DNA of 64,000 bases, taken from NCBI RefSeq assembly GCF_003048875.2, contig NZ_CP049264.1:124001-188000 (forward strand), written 5' to 3'. Positions within the stretch are counted from its first letter, which is position 1. Each line of letters begins with the position of its first letter. The stretch is from Campylobacter concisus. GTDB taxonomy: Bacteria; Campylobacterota; Campylobacteria; Campylobacterales; Campylobacteraceae. The notes beneath the pieces are model-generated. The model searched no databases. It worked only from the letters and a program-made list of their open reading frames with translations, and had not been told where the DNA came from. Shown here piece by piece: positions 43,834 through 53,033 of the stretch. The position numbers were made by a program, and so were the translations under genes.

Positions 43834-43926
43834 ATGATAAATTTAAGAAAAATCACCCCGTTAAATAACGAATTTATGGAGAAGATCGGCTTTGCATGGC
43901 ATATAAAGAGATATGAAACACATTAA
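43834..43926 (+). pseudogene. 5' fragment of the glutathionylspermidine synthase-like gene (duplication scar)
   Basis: The first 23 codons of the downstream synthase gene are repeated here almost base for base (MINLRKITPLNNEFMEKIGF, then AWH) and then run directly into the sequence that precedes UPF0323 copy 2, ending at TAA 43924-43926. In the intact gene the frame continues with TDNDN. The fragment marks the joint of a tandem duplication of about 0.7 kb. It is not expected to be functional. Confidence 0.85.
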
Positions 43927-44536
43927 AAAGATAGCAACTTATGCTGCGGTTGGAGGATTTGGTGCCATTATCATGGCTGGACTTGCTGGTTGTGGAAGCG
44001 ACGATGGCGGTAATGAAAACGCACTAAACGAAGTTGCGCAAAAAAACGGTGCCTTTGTCATTATCGAGGAGAGCGCACCTGGCGTTTATAAAATTTTAGA
44101 AGAGTATCCAAGCACCGAAACTAGGGTCGTTTTAAAAGATATGAACGGCACCGAGCGTGTGCTAGGCTATGACGAGATAGAAGATCTATTAACTCATGCA
44201 AGTGATACAGAAGATAGCAAGACGTTAAATTCAACAAAAGAGAGCGACGCACAGCTAAGTAGCGGTGGTCTAAGCCTTGGCGAGACGATACTATCTTCAG
44301 CAGCTGGCGCGATACTTGGTAGCTGGATAGGCAGTAAGCTTATTGGTAACTTAACCTATCAAGCAGTTCGTCAAGCAAGTAGTTATGCTCATCAGAGCGT
44401 TTATTCAAGAAGTTCTGAAAGTTATAATAAGAGTAAGAGAAGGTATAGAACCTCAAGCGATAGCTCAACTAAAAGCAGTGGCAGAAGCGGGTTCTTTAGT
44501 GGTGGCAAAAAATCACATTTACACTTTGGAGGATAA
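43913..44536 (+). CDS. UPF0323 lipoprotein, copy 2
   Basis: 207 residues. The first 89 or so residues are nearly identical to copy 1, including the lipobox (Cys27). The segment around residues 90-115 differs, the glycine-zipper region is again near identical, and the tail diverges (Tyr/Arg/Ser-rich). Its ribosome site (AAAGAGAT) lies in the synthase-gene scar. Identical and diverged blocks side by side suggest either selection on the N-terminal part or gene conversion. Confidence 0.85.
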   Translation: MKHIKKIATYAAVGGFGAIIMAGLAGCGSDDGGNENALNEVAQKNGAFVIIEESAPGVYKILEEYPSTETRVVLKDMNGTERVLGYDEIEDLLTHASDTEDSKTLNSTKESDAQLSSGGLSLGETILSSAAGAILGSWIGSKLIGNLTYQAVRQASSYAHQSVYSRSSESYNKSKRRYRTSSDSSTKSSGRSGFFSGGKKSHLHFGG

Positions 44537-44538
44537 AA

Positions 44539-45720
44539 ATGATAAATTTAAGAAAAATCACCCCATTAAATAACGAATTTATGGAGAAAATCGGCTTTGC
44601 ATGGCATACAGATAACGACAACAGCTCGTATATCGCAGATGAGATCGTGCAAGTAAGCGAAAAAGAGGCAAATGCCTACTATGAGGCTGCAAACGAGCTA
44701 TATGATATGTATGTAAATGCCGCTCAGCACGTGATAGACAACAACCTTTTTCACGAGATGGGCATACCATTTAACCTTGTTGATATCATAAAAGATAGCT
44801 GGGAAAATGACGTTCATTGGCACCTTTACGGCAGGTTTGACCTAGCTGGCGGGCTTGATGGTAAGCCTATAAAGCTGATCGAATTTAACGCCGACACGCC
44901 AACGGCAGTTTTTGAGACGGCGATCATCCAGTGGGCTATGCTAAAGCTAAATCACATGGATGAAGCGGCCCAGTTTAACGACCTTTACGAGTCGCTAAAG
45001 CAAAATTTCAAACGCCTTATAACGCTTGGCGACGAGGATGCGGACTTTGACGAGCTTTACGAGGGCTGGGGGATACTCTTTAGCAGCATCGCTGGCAGTA
45101 TCGAGGACGAGCAGACCGTAAAACTTCTGCAATACATCGCAAAAGAGGCTGGCTTTGAAACAGACTTTGCCTACGTCGATGAGGTCGTTTTTAACGATGA
45201 TGAGGGCATTTTTAAAGGCGATGAAAATTTCGAGTACTGGTTTAAGCTTGTCCCTTGGGAGAGCATAGCGATCGATGAGGGCGAGCTGGCTTTGATACTT
45301 TCAAACATTGTCAAAAATCAAAAAGCTATCATCATAAATCCAGCCTACACGCTGCTTTTCCAAAGCAAAGGGATTTTAAAAATCCTTTGGGATCTTTATC
45401 CTAATCACCCGCTCTTGCTTGAGACCTCAAATGAGCCACTAAAAGGCAAAAAATATGTGAAAAAGCCGGTATTTGGCAGAGAAGGCGCAAACGTCTCGAT
45501 ACACGATGAAAACGGCGCGCAAATAGCTAGCAATGATGGCGAATACGACTCAAACAAAGCCATCTATCAAGAATTTTACGAGTTTAATCAAGACGAGAGG
45601 GGCGAGAGCTACCAAGCAGGGGTATTTTACGCTTATGAGGCATGCGCGCTTGGATATAGAAAGGGCGGTAAAATTTTAAATAACTACTCTAAATTTGTAG
45701 GACATTTTATTAAGGACTAA
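44539..45720 (+). CDS. glutathionylspermidine synthase-like ATP-grasp ligase
   Basis: 393 residues, matching the synthetase half of GspS; no amidase domain. Recognisable parts include HWHLYGRFDLAGG, LIEFNADTPTAVFETAIIQW and KYVKKPVFGREGANVSI, the last being the ATP-grasp region, and a C-terminal GVFYAYEACALGYRKGGKI. The enzyme joins an amine or peptide in an ATP-dependent reaction; the true substrate of the Campylobacter protein is not known to me. It lies 2 bp after UPF0323 copy 2 and has the Cj0372-type context. Confidence 0.85.
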   Translation: MINLRKITPLNNEFMEKIGFAWHTDNDNSSYIADEIVQVSEKEANAYYEAANELYDMYVNAAQHVIDNNLFHEMGIPFNLVDIIKDSWENDVHWHLYGRFDLAGGLDGKPIKLIEFNADTPTAVFETAIIQWAMLKLNHMDEAAQFNDLYESLKQNFKRLITLGDEDADFDELYEGWGILFSSIAGSIEDEQTVKLLQYIAKEAGFETDFAYVDEVVFNDDEGIFKGDENFEYWFKLVPWESIAIDEGELALILSNIVKNQKAIIINPAYTLLFQSKGILKILWDLYPNHPLLLETSNEPLKGKKYVKKPVFGREGANVSIHDENGAQIASNDGEYDSNKAIYQEFYEFNQDERGESYQAGVFYAYEACALGYRKGGKILNNYSKFVGHFIKD

Positions 45721-45722
45721 AG

Positions 45723-46652
45723 GTGAAGATCGTTTGTTTAGACGCAGCCACTCTTGGCGAAAACGTTGATCTTAGTGTTTTTAAGAAATTTGGCGAGTTT
45801 ATCAGCTACCAAAAAACTAAGAGCGAAGAGGTCGTGCCTCGTCTAAAGGGCGTTGATGTCGTCATCACAAACAAGGTCGTCATCGACAAAGCCGTGATGG
45901 AGGCGACAAATTTAAAGCTTATCTGCATAAGCGCAACTGGTATGAATAATGTCGATCTAGAGCATGCAAAAGCTAAAAATATAGCTGTGAAAAACGTCGC
46001 TGGCTACTCAACCGCAAGCGTCGTGCAGCATACGTTTGCCTTGCTTTTTGAGCTAACAAATCGTATCGAATTTTACGATCACTACGTAAAAAGTGGCGAG
46101 TGGGTGAAAAGCGAAATTTTCACCTATCTTGGCGCAGATATCAGCGAGATAGCCGGCAAAGAATTTGGCATCATCGGACTTGGCGAGATAGGACGCGGCG
46201 TGGCGGCAGCGGCACGTGCATTTGGCGCAAACGTGAGCTACTACTCGACAAGCGGAGCAAATAAAAATAGCGAATTTGCGCAAAAAAGCTTAGACGAGCT
46301 ACTAAGAAGCAGCGACATCATCAGCATCCACGCACCACTAAATGAAAAGACTAGAAATTTACTGGGCACAAACGAGATAAATTTGCTAAAAGATGATGTG
46401 ATAGTGCTAAATTTAGGACGTGGCGGCATAGTAGATGAAGCGGCGATGGCAAGGGCGATAGATGAGAGAAATTTACGCTTTGGCACCGACGTTTTAGAAA
46501 GCGAGCCGATGAGCGAAAATAGCCCATTTTTAAATGTAAAAAACAAAGAAAATCTGCTCATCACGCCACACGTAGCATGGGGCAGCCTAGAGGCTAGAAA
46601 ACGGCTGATCACACTCATAGTTAAAAATATAGAAGAATTTATAAAAGGATGA
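45723..46652 (+). CDS. D-isomer-specific 2-hydroxyacid dehydrogenase
   Basis: 309 residues, start GTG 45723 with AAAGG before it. NAD-binding Rossmann motif GLGEIGRGVAAAARAFGA (about 146-163) preceded by the catalytic-domain start. Catalytic Arg in LGRGGIVDE (about 235), Glu in DVLESEP, and His in HVAWGS. It interconverts a 2-hydroxyacid and a 2-ketoacid; the substrate (glycerate, lactate or other) cannot be read from sequence. It follows the synthase by 2 bp and precedes yajQ by 3 bp. Confidence 0.92.
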   Translation: MKIVCLDAATLGENVDLSVFKKFGEFISYQKTKSEEVVPRLKGVDVVITNKVVIDKAVMEATNLKLICISATGMNNVDLEHAKAKNIAVKNVAGYSTASVVQHTFALLFELTNRIEFYDHYVKSGEWVKSEIFTYLGADISEIAGKEFGIIGLGEIGRGVAAAARAFGANVSYYSTSGANKNSEFAQKSLDELLRSSDIISIHAPLNEKTRNLLGTNEINLLKDDVIVLNLGRGGIVDEAAMARAIDERNLRFGTDVLESEPMSENSPFLNVKNKENLLITPHVAWGSLEARKRLITLIVKNIEEFIKG

Positions 46653-46655
46653 AAA

Positions 46656-47153
46656 ATGGCAAGCGAACACAGCTTTGATATAAGCGCCGAGGTCGATATG
46701 ATGGAGGTTAAAAACGCTCTTGAAACGGCTAAAAAAGAGATCGCAGCGAGGTATGATTTTAAAGGGCTTGCGGCCGAAGTTGAGCTAAATGAAAAGGAGA
46801 AATTTATCACGCTTCTTAGCTCAAGCGATAACAAGATCGACGCGCTAAAAGATATCGTGATCTCAAAGCTCATCAAGCGCAACATCCCACCAGTGGCGAT
46901 CACAGAGACAAAAAGAGAGCCAGCAAGTGGGGGGAATTTAAAGGCGACGCTAAAGCTAAACGACACGCTTGATAATGAAAACTCAAAAAAGATCACCAAA
47001 GCGATCAAAGACTCAAAGATCAAGGTTAGCGCGCAGATCAGGGGTGAAGAGATCAGAGTAACAAGCAAAAGCATAGATGATCTGCAGGAGTGTATAAAGC
47101 TCGTTAGGGGGTTAAATTTAGAACTTCCGATAAGCTTTAAAAACCTAAAGTAA
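46656..47153 (+). CDS. yajQ: YajQ-family nucleotide-binding protein (UPF0234)
   Basis: 165 residues. Conserved start [20 protein letters not shown], the RYDFKG motif near residue 35 and the C-terminal [15 protein letters not shown]. In other bacteria YajQ-type proteins bind cyclic di-GMP or tRNA. Last gene of the run from UPF0323 to here, before a 385-bp noncoding region. Confidence 0.93.
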   Translation: MASEHSFDISAEVDMMEVKNALETAKKEIAARYDFKGLAAEVELNEKEKFITLLSSSDNKIDALKDIVISKLIKRNIPPVAITETKREPASGGNLKATLKLNDTLDNENSKKITKAIKDSKIKVSAQIRGEEIRVTSKSIDDLQECIKLVRGLNLELPISFKNLK

Positions 47154-47240
47154 TGGCTTTTCGCGAGCGCCTTTAAATGAGCTAGAAAAATTCTCGCTCC
47201 GCAGGCTATATCGCATATTTTCGCTTTATTATGCGTCGTT

Positions 47241-47300
47241 GATTTAAATTTTTGCTCGGTCATTACCAGCTCGGTAACTCCCGTCACAAAAATTTAAATC
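47241..47300. repeat. inverted repeat with 14-bp perfect arms
   Basis: GATTTAAATTTTTG at 47241-47254 and CAAAAATTTAAATC at 47287-47300 are exact reverse complements, separated by 32 bases that contain two CTCGGT words and possible inner pairing (GGTcattACC). Could fold as a long hairpin in RNA. Confidence 0.75.
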
Positions 47301-47323
47301 GCCTCGCCTAATTTTGAGAAAAC

Positions 47324-47389
47324 GTCGCATGATTTTCATGTTAAAATTTGGCAAATTGCTCGGATAAATTTGCCAAATTGCCATGCGAC
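47324..47389. repeat. nested inverted repeat (8-bp outer, 13-bp inner arms)
   Basis: Outer arms GTCGCATG (47324-47331) and CATGCGAC (47382-47389) enclose inner arms AATTTGGCAAATT (47345-47357) and AATTTGCCAAATT (47367-47379), all perfect. The inner loop is GCTCGGATA. Such nesting would give a two-part hairpin and is too regular to be chance in a short gap. Confidence 0.8.
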
Positions 47390-47538
47390 TTTTATATTTA
47401 AAATTTGACATGGTTTTGGGCTAAATTTGTGAAATTTCGCGTGGTTTTTTGTATCTAAAATTTGGCGTATTCGTGGGTGAATTTCGCCTTATCGTTTTAT
47501 TTAAATTTGATCTATCTAAATTCTAAAAAGGGGTAAAA

Positions 47539-48330
47539 ATGGGCTTTTTTGAGAAAATCCTTGGTAAGCAAATAGACCTTGGCGAGCAGATGCCGATCTA
47601 TTTTGTAAGTAGCGACGAAGACTACATGCAGCACGCATTTGAGCAAGCTCGTGAGAGCTTTAAGTATTTTTGGCGTGAGCTTTACTGGGAGCGCCGCAGG
47701 ATCGCACCTATGCTTGATTATGCGATGGTAAAAATTTGCTTCTTAGACGTCATAAACGGCGAAGAGGTGGGCGAACACATGTGGATAAATGACGTTGAAT
47801 TTGACGGAGAGACGATATATGGCACGCTCGTAAATGAGCCTGATAGCGTGCAAAACGTCAAAGTTGGCGATCAAATAAGTGCAAAATTTACCGATATGAG
47901 CGACTGGCTCTTTGCGATAGATGGACGTGCTTATGGTGGATTTAGCGTACAGGCGATGCGCTCACGCATGCAAAAAGATGAGCTAGCCGAGCATGACGCG
48001 GCTTGGGGGCTTGATTTTGGCGATTTTAAAGACATTTTGGTGGTTTTCGAGCAAAAAGAGCACCCAGAAAATTTGATAGAGCATCCGATGAGCAAAAATA
48101 TGCGCGGCCAGGTGGAGCAGTATATAAAAGCGCATCCCAGTATGGTCGCAGACACCGACGAGCTTGGCTTTACGCAGCTTCACCACGAGGCACTTGCTGG
48201 AAATTTAACGATCGTAAATCTCTTGCTAGAAAATGGCGCTAGCAAAAACGCCCGCACAAAAAGCGGCAAAACCGCAGCCCAACTTGCTAAGCAAATAGGC
48301 TGGAGCGAAATCGCAAAGGTGCTTAAATAG
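47539..48330 (+). CDS. DUF2314 protein with C-terminal ankyrin repeats
   Basis: 263 residues. Residues about 18-150 carry the DUF2314 (YegJ-like) domain, with ESFKYFWRELYWERRRIAP, then VKICF, WINDV and GDQISAKFTDMSDW. Residues about 205-263 contain ankyrin repeats (DELGFTQLHHEALAGNLTIV, LLLENGASKNARTKSGKTAA). No signal peptide, so cytoplasmic. The function of DUF2314 is unknown to me. A single gene with a clear ribosome site and its own upstream noncoding region. Confidence 0.85.
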   Translation: MGFFEKILGKQIDLGEQMPIYFVSSDEDYMQHAFEQARESFKYFWRELYWERRRIAPMLDYAMVKICFLDVINGEEVGEHMWINDVEFDGETIYGTLVNEPDSVQNVKVGDQISAKFTDMSDWLFAIDGRAYGGFSVQAMRSRMQKDELAEHDAAWGLDFGDFKDILVVFEQKEHPENLIEHPMSKNMRGQVEQYIKAHPSMVADTDELGFTQLHHEALAGNLTIVNLLLENGASKNARTKSGKTAAQLAKQIGWSEIAKVLK

Positions 48331-48359
48331 CATTTCGTGTAAATTTTTAGGATTTAAAT

Positions 48360-50159
48360 TTGAGTTATCAAGACATTTTAGATGAAAAAGATGAAAATAT
48401 TGTCAGAATTGATAGATTTATAGAATTTTTAAAAGATACATTTTGTGACCTTGACCAATATAATAATGAATATGGTCAGCTAAGCGCTCTTCTAGAGAAA
48501 GAAAAAAGACTATATTTTGAATTAAACAAAGGAGATTTTAATAAAATATTAAAAGAAGTAAAAAGCGTAAGACAACAGATAATTTTTAAAATTTTAGTGA
48601 TTAAAAATAAAATATTAAATACTTTTAAAGAGGACAAATTTGATGATAAAATTTTAAAAACAAAAATAAGCCAAAAGTATCTAGATAAAATACTAGATGG
48701 TAAAATAGATGTAATAAAAAAAGAACTGGTTGGCAGTGAGTATTTTGCTTATTATTTGTCTGATCTGCAATATAAAAAAGCAGATGAGATAGCCAGAATT
48801 AAAGGTTTTGCTAACTTTTTAGAAAAAACTTTTTCAAATTGTGAATGCAAAGACTCAAGACAATCAAAAATATTGAATTTACTGATCAAAGAAAAGAAAA
48901 ATCGTATTGAAGATATAGATGTAAACAATATAAAAGATGATATAAAAAAAGAGGTTATGGAATTAAAAAAGGAAATTTCAGCTTCTTTGAGTAAGGAAAG
49001 TATTGAAGATAAATTTAAAAAAGCAAAGATAAGTGATGAGTATATTAGTAATAAAAAAGAAGAATTATTTAACAAAGAGTCATTTAATATAAAAAAAGAA
49101 TTACTCTCCAATAAGTACTTTGAATATTATTTAGCAAATTTTTATGAACAAAAAAGTATTAAAGATTATTTAAACAGCATTTTAAAATTTCATTCGCTGA
49201 TACTATCTGGCATTAGCTTGGTTAGCGTGATTTGCTATTTTGCATATTTTGGTATTTTTATTGGTTACTTTCCAGTTTTAAGTGGTTCTGATATTTTTTA
49301 TATTGGTGCATTATTGCTTTTTGGTGTAGCTGCTTTTACTAGTTTTATCATATTGCCCGTAGCGTTATATCCATTGCACTATAAGAAATATTTGTTGAAT
49401 AATAAGACTAAAAAATTGTATTTTTCTTGGTTTACTTTTATTCTTACTATTCCAGTAGCTTTTTTTGCACTACTTGTTCTATATTGCATTCTTTTAAAAT
49501 ATATTACATGGATTAATATTGCTGATGTAAATACTGCTATTTGTATAGCTTTTATTTTTTATTTAATATTATTTTGCTGTTCGTATTGTGTTATAAATCG
49601 CTTAGCTTACCCTGGAATGAGTGATAAAAAACTTTTTGGATTTTTTATATTATTTTGTGTAGCTGTTATAATGTTAGTATTTGCTACTTCTTTCTCTCAA
49701 GATAATTATGTACGTTATATATCTTTATCCCTTTTTCTTTTATTTTTTTATTTGATGCTGGTTATCGGTTTATTGTTGCTTACAAAAGACATATACAAAG
49801 AAAATAATGAAACAATGGTACAAATTTTAATTGTTATGGTTTCTCTATTTGCAATTATTTATTGCCCGCAGTACGTAGCTCAATTATTTGATATAGGCAA
49901 GATAGAATATGAATACTTATCTATTGAAAAAAGTGTATTAGATGCTTTTCCTGAAAAAATTTGTAAAAATGATAAAAGTAAAAACTGCGACATCAATAAA
50001 ACCTACTATGATGAAAATGAAGCAGGCGGAGTTGTAAAAATTTATAATATAAAAGCCCTATCAACACTAGGAAAGTTTTATTACCTAGAGACAAAAAATG
50101 GTGTAAAATTTGAACTTGACGCAAGTAAAATCATCTCAAGGAAAAAACAAGAAAGGTAA
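48360..50159 (+). CDS. multi-pass membrane protein with duplicated helical N-terminal module
   Basis: 599 residues from TTG 48360. Residues about 1-130 and 135-265 are two copies of one helical module: each begins IxRIxxFxxFLxxTF, has a Leu-rich stretch after a short polar loop, and ends in KKELxxxxYFxYYL. Then come about eight membrane helices (270-500) and a C-terminal soluble domain (KIYNIKALSTLGKFYYLETK near 560). The second protein of the pair has only one module. Very AT-rich. I know no family. Cytoplasmic N terminus and periplasmic C terminus are guesses from the helix pattern. Confidence 0.8.
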   Translation: MSYQDILDEKDENIVRIDRFIEFLKDTFCDLDQYNNEYGQLSALLEKEKRLYFELNKGDFNKILKEVKSVRQQIIFKILVIKNKILNTFKEDKFDDKILKTKISQKYLDKILDGKIDVIKKELVGSEYFAYYLSDLQYKKADEIARIKGFANFLEKTFSNCECKDSRQSKILNLLIKEKKNRIEDIDVNNIKDDIKKEVMELKKEISASLSKESIEDKFKKAKISDEYISNKKEELFNKESFNIKKELLSNKYFEYYLANFYEQKSIKDYLNSILKFHSLILSGISLVSVICYFAYFGIFIGYFPVLSGSDIFYIGALLLFGVAAFTSFIILPVALYPLHYKKYLLNNKTKKLYFSWFTFILTIPVAFFALLVLYCILLKYITWINIADVNTAICIAFIFYLILFCCSYCVINRLAYPGMSDKKLFGFFILFCVAVIMLVFATSFSQDNYVRYISLSLFLLFFYLMLVIGLLLLTKDIYKENNETMVQILIVMVSLFAIIYCPQYVAQLFDIGKIEYEYLSIEKSVLDAFPEKICKNDKSKNCDINKTYYDENEAGGVVKIYNIKALSTLGKFYYLETKNGVKFELDASKIISRKKQER

Positions 50160-50161
50160 AT

Positions 50162-51478
50162 TTGAGTTATCAAGACATTTTAAGTGAAAAAGATGAGAGC
50201 GTAAAAGAGGCTAGTAAATTTATAAATTTTATCAAGGCTAGGTTTTTAAACTCTCATATCATAGGCAGCAAACAAGGTAGGCTAATAGCACTTTTAGAAA
50301 GCGAATGCGAGCTTTATTTAAAGCTAAAAAGGACAAATTACGCTGAAATTTCAAAGAAGCTTAGCGAGTTAAAAGAGCGAATTTGCTTCGTGATCTTAGA
50401 CATAAAAGATGAGATCACAAAGGATTTTGAAGACAAAAACTATGAAATTTATAAAGGCGCAGCAAATAGTGACGAGGAGCGCCTTGAAAAGATAAAAAAT
50501 GAGCTGCTTTTTAATTCGTATTTTGAGAGCCGTCTTGGCGAGCATTCGGCAAATTTAAAGGCAAATTTCATAAAAGAGTGCGCTACAAATTTCTTCAAGC
50601 ACTCAAATTTCATCGTCCCAGTCGTCAGCATGCTTTGCTACTTTTTGTATTTTGGCTTTGTGATCGGCTATTTTCCGAGTTTAGATAGCTCAGAGATGAT
50701 ATTTACAGGCATCTTGCTATTTTGCGCGACCGCGATCGTGACGGCTTTTGAGATTGCTATCTTGGTCTTTGTCTCCTATCTTTACCAAAATGACGATAAA
50801 AAATATAAATTTAAAAAGCCGAAATTTCTATTTTTTTATAGCTCAAATTTCATCTATTTTTTAACGCTCATCTCATTTGCCATTTTAGCCTTTGCAGCAT
50901 TCAAGCTAAACTACAGCAAAAGCGCCATTTTATCGCTACTTTTGCTCTCTTATGCTGGGGTAAATTTGGCAGTTTTCTTTAAAGATAGATCAAATTTCAT
51001 CATCTATCTTTTGTCGCTTATCATGCTTTTGCTCTTTATCATTTCGGTTGTTGTCTTAAAAGATGGCGGATTTTTGGCACTTTGGATACTCTTTTGCTCG
51101 TTTATGCTCTCTTTTGTGCTGGGTGTTGCGAGTATCAAAGAGACAAAGGATTTTTCATTTGTTTTTTACGCTGCGCTTTCGCTTATGATCGTTTCAAACT
51201 CGCTTTTGTTTATCAAATACACAGCAAAAACCTTTAACATAGGCGATGTGGATTATAAATTTTTGCTTGTAGATAAAAGTGCGCTAAAAGCGCTACCTAG
51301 CTCACTTTGCGAGGCAAAAGACAAAGAGCAAACGCCTTGCGAGATAGATGAAAAGGCGGTTAAAATTTATGATGTGAAGTCGCTTTGCAATATCGGTAAA
51401 TTTTACTACTTGCAGACAAAAGACGGAGTGAAATTTGAGCTTGACTCAAGCAAGGTTATCTCAAGGGTAAAAGAGTAA
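50162..51478 (+). CDS. multi-pass membrane protein, shorter paralogue
   Basis: 438 residues from TTG 50162 with GAAAGG upstream, 2 bp after the paralogue. The first 21 nucleotides match the paralogue. It has one helical module (about 10-135), a similar set of membrane helices starting SMLCYFLYFGFVIGYFPSLD, and the same C-terminal domain (VKIYDVKSLCNIGKFYYLQT). Clearly GC-richer in codon use than the first copy, so the two differ in age or origin despite being adjacent. Confidence 0.8.
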   Translation: MSYQDILSEKDESVKEASKFINFIKARFLNSHIIGSKQGRLIALLESECELYLKLKRTNYAEISKKLSELKERICFVILDIKDEITKDFEDKNYEIYKGAANSDEERLEKIKNELLFNSYFESRLGEHSANLKANFIKECATNFFKHSNFIVPVVSMLCYFLYFGFVIGYFPSLDSSEMIFTGILLFCATAIVTAFEIAILVFVSYLYQNDDKKYKFKKPKFLFFYSSNFIYFLTLISFAILAFAAFKLNYSKSAILSLLLLSYAGVNLAVFFKDRSNFIIYLLSLIMLLLFIISVVVLKDGGFLALWILFCSFMLSFVLGVASIKETKDFSFVFYAALSLMIVSNSLLFIKYTAKTFNIGDVDYKFLLVDKSALKALPSSLCEAKDKEQTPCEIDEKAVKIYDVKSLCNIGKFYYLQTKDGVKFELDSSKVISRVKE

Positions 51479-51668
51479 GTAGGCTAAGCTTAAATTTATA
51501 GAGCAAAAGCGAGCTAGATATGTAAAAATCGCAGGTTTGTAAAAATAGAAAATTTAAAAGATGATTGCATTTTTTACTCAAAATTTACGTTAATGCAAGG
51601 CTAAATTTATTAAAATTTGGCTATCCTAATGGACTAAATTAAAATTAACTTATTTAAGGCGATTAATT
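51479..51668 (+). other. 190-bp gap before the radical SAM gene
   Basis: AT-rich. It contains only a 10-codon frame (MIAFFTQNLR) and shorter ones. No precursor-peptide-like gene and no convincing terminator or promoter box are seen. Confidence 0.4.
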
Positions 51669-53033
51669 ATGATCTTTAAAAATATCATTGAGAGTTTTGC
51701 TGTAAATTACGCTCATAATTCTATACAAAAATCGCTATATAACGAATTTAACATAGACATTTTAAACACGACTTACACTAAAACTCCAAAAAAAGACAAA
51801 AAGTATATGCTCTACGCTCACGTGCCATTTTGTCACACATTTTGCCCGTATTGCTCGTTTCACAAGTACCACTACGAGCAGGAGCTTGCGAAAATTTACT
51901 TTGAAAATTTACGCGAGGAGATGAGGCAGATAAAGGAGGCTGGCTTTGACTTTTCATCGCTTTATGTGGGCGGTGGCACGACGCTTATAAACGAGCCAGA
52001 GCTTGAAAAAACGCTAAAACTCGCAAAAGATCTCTTTAGCATAGAGGACATCTCAGCAGAGAGCGACCCAAATCACATCTCGCCAGAGAGCCTCAGCCGT
52101 TTTGATGGGCTCATCAACCGCTTAAGCGTAGGCGTGCAAAGCTTTGATGATGAGACTTTAAAAAGAGTTGGCAGATACGAGAAATTTGGCTCAGCCGAGG
52201 AGACAAAAAGAAAGCTTGAGCAGGCTATCGGCAAGATACCAGTCATCAGCCTAGATCTCATCTTTAACCTGCCAAATCAAACAAAAGAGCAGCTAATAAA
52301 CGACATAAACACTGCAAAATCGATCTCTCCGCAGCAAATAACCTTCTATCCGCTCATGAAATCAGAGCTAACAAGAGAGAACATCGCTCGCGCACTAGGT
52401 GTCTCAAACGTCGATAATGAGCGCGAATTTTACGAGATCATCGTGAGCGAATTTGCTAAAGGCGGATATAGACAGAGCAACGCTTGGGCATTTTCAAATG
52501 AAAAAAGCGCTGACCTTCGCGACGAATATGTAGGCTCAAATTTAGAGTACGTGGGCGTTGGTAGTGGCGCGTTTAGCTTCTTAAACGGCGAGCTTGTGAT
52601 AAATGCCTTTAACCTACTTGACTACGGCAGAAAGGTCAAAGAAAGACAAAGCCCAGTCATCGCAAAATGCGCATTTAGCAAAAAAGAGAGACTAAAATAT
52701 ACATTTTTAACAAGGCTTTTTGACGGCGCCGTCGATATCAAAACCTACAACGAGCAAAACAACGCAAACATCAACAAAGACCTATTTGTCGAGCTTAGCC
52801 TGCTAAAACTTGTAAATGCGATCTACGAAGAAAATGGCGTTATCAAGCCAACATTTTTTGGCAAGTATATCTGCGTCGTGCTAATGCGCGACTTCTACGC
52901 TGGCATGGATAAGGTGCGCGCGATATTTAAGGATGACGCGAAGATCAAACGCAGCAAAGTGCTTCACATAATGAGTGAAAATACCGAGCAAAAATTTGAT
53001 CAAAATATCATTCAGCCACGTGCTGCGATGTAA
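51669..53033 (+). CDS. HemN-like radical SAM enzyme (possible ChuW/HutW type)
   Basis: 454 residues. The radical SAM cluster C55-x3-C59-x2-C62 lies in HVPFCHTFCPYCSF, followed by the GGGTT SAM-binding loop (about residue 105), ESDPNHISPESL and LSVGVQSFDDETLKRVGR, all typical of the coproporphyrinogen-III-dehydrogenase-like class. The class includes true HemN, haem-degrading ChuW/HutW and class C methyltransferases; the sequence by eye does not separate them. The 110-residue C-terminal part is unusual. Overlaps the next gene by TAATG, so it is coupled to an ABC exporter. Confidence 0.85.
   Translation: MIFKNIIESFAVNYAHNSIQKSLYNEFNIDILNTTYTKTPKKDKKYMLYAHVPFCHTFCPYCSFHKYHYEQELAKIYFENLREEMRQIKEAGFDFSSLYVGGGTTLINEPELEKTLKLAKDLFSIEDISAESDPNHISPESLSRFDGLINRLSVGVQSFDDETLKRVGRYEKFGSAEETKRKLEQAIGKIPVISLDLIFNLPNQTKEQLINDINTAKSISPQQITFYPLMKSELTRENIARALGVSNVDNEREFYEIIVSEFAKGGYRQSNAWAFSNEKSADLRDEYVGSNLEYVGVGSGAFSFLNGELVINAFNLLDYGRKVKERQSPVIAKCAFSKKERLKYTFLTRLFDGAVDIKTYNEQNNANINKDLFVELSLLKLVNAIYEENGVIKPTFFGKYICVVLMRDFYAGMDKVRAIFKDDAKIKRSKVLHIMSENTEQKFDQNIIQPRAAM

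Larger units (their letters stand above)
47154..47538 (+). other. 385-bp noncoding region with nested inverted repeats
   Basis: No gene is convincing on either strand. It contains two strong inverted-repeat structures, listed separately, repeated AAAATTTG and GCTCGG words, and at its end an AAAAAGGGG ribosome site for the next gene. Could carry an untranslated leader or small RNA, or be a remnant of a repeat element. Confidence 0.5.

Noticed and set aside
46241-47287. 348-codon open frame on the minus strand
   Set aside because: It lies opposite the dehydrogenase and yajQ genes, which have full family signatures; the minus-strand product is Ser/Phe-rich, as expected for the antisense of these codons.
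51479-51668. Possible RiPP precursor peptide before the radical SAM gene
   Set aside because: Only a 10-codon frame and shorter ones are present, without a Cys/Gly-rich core; the gap after the ABC gene (54668-54774) has none either.
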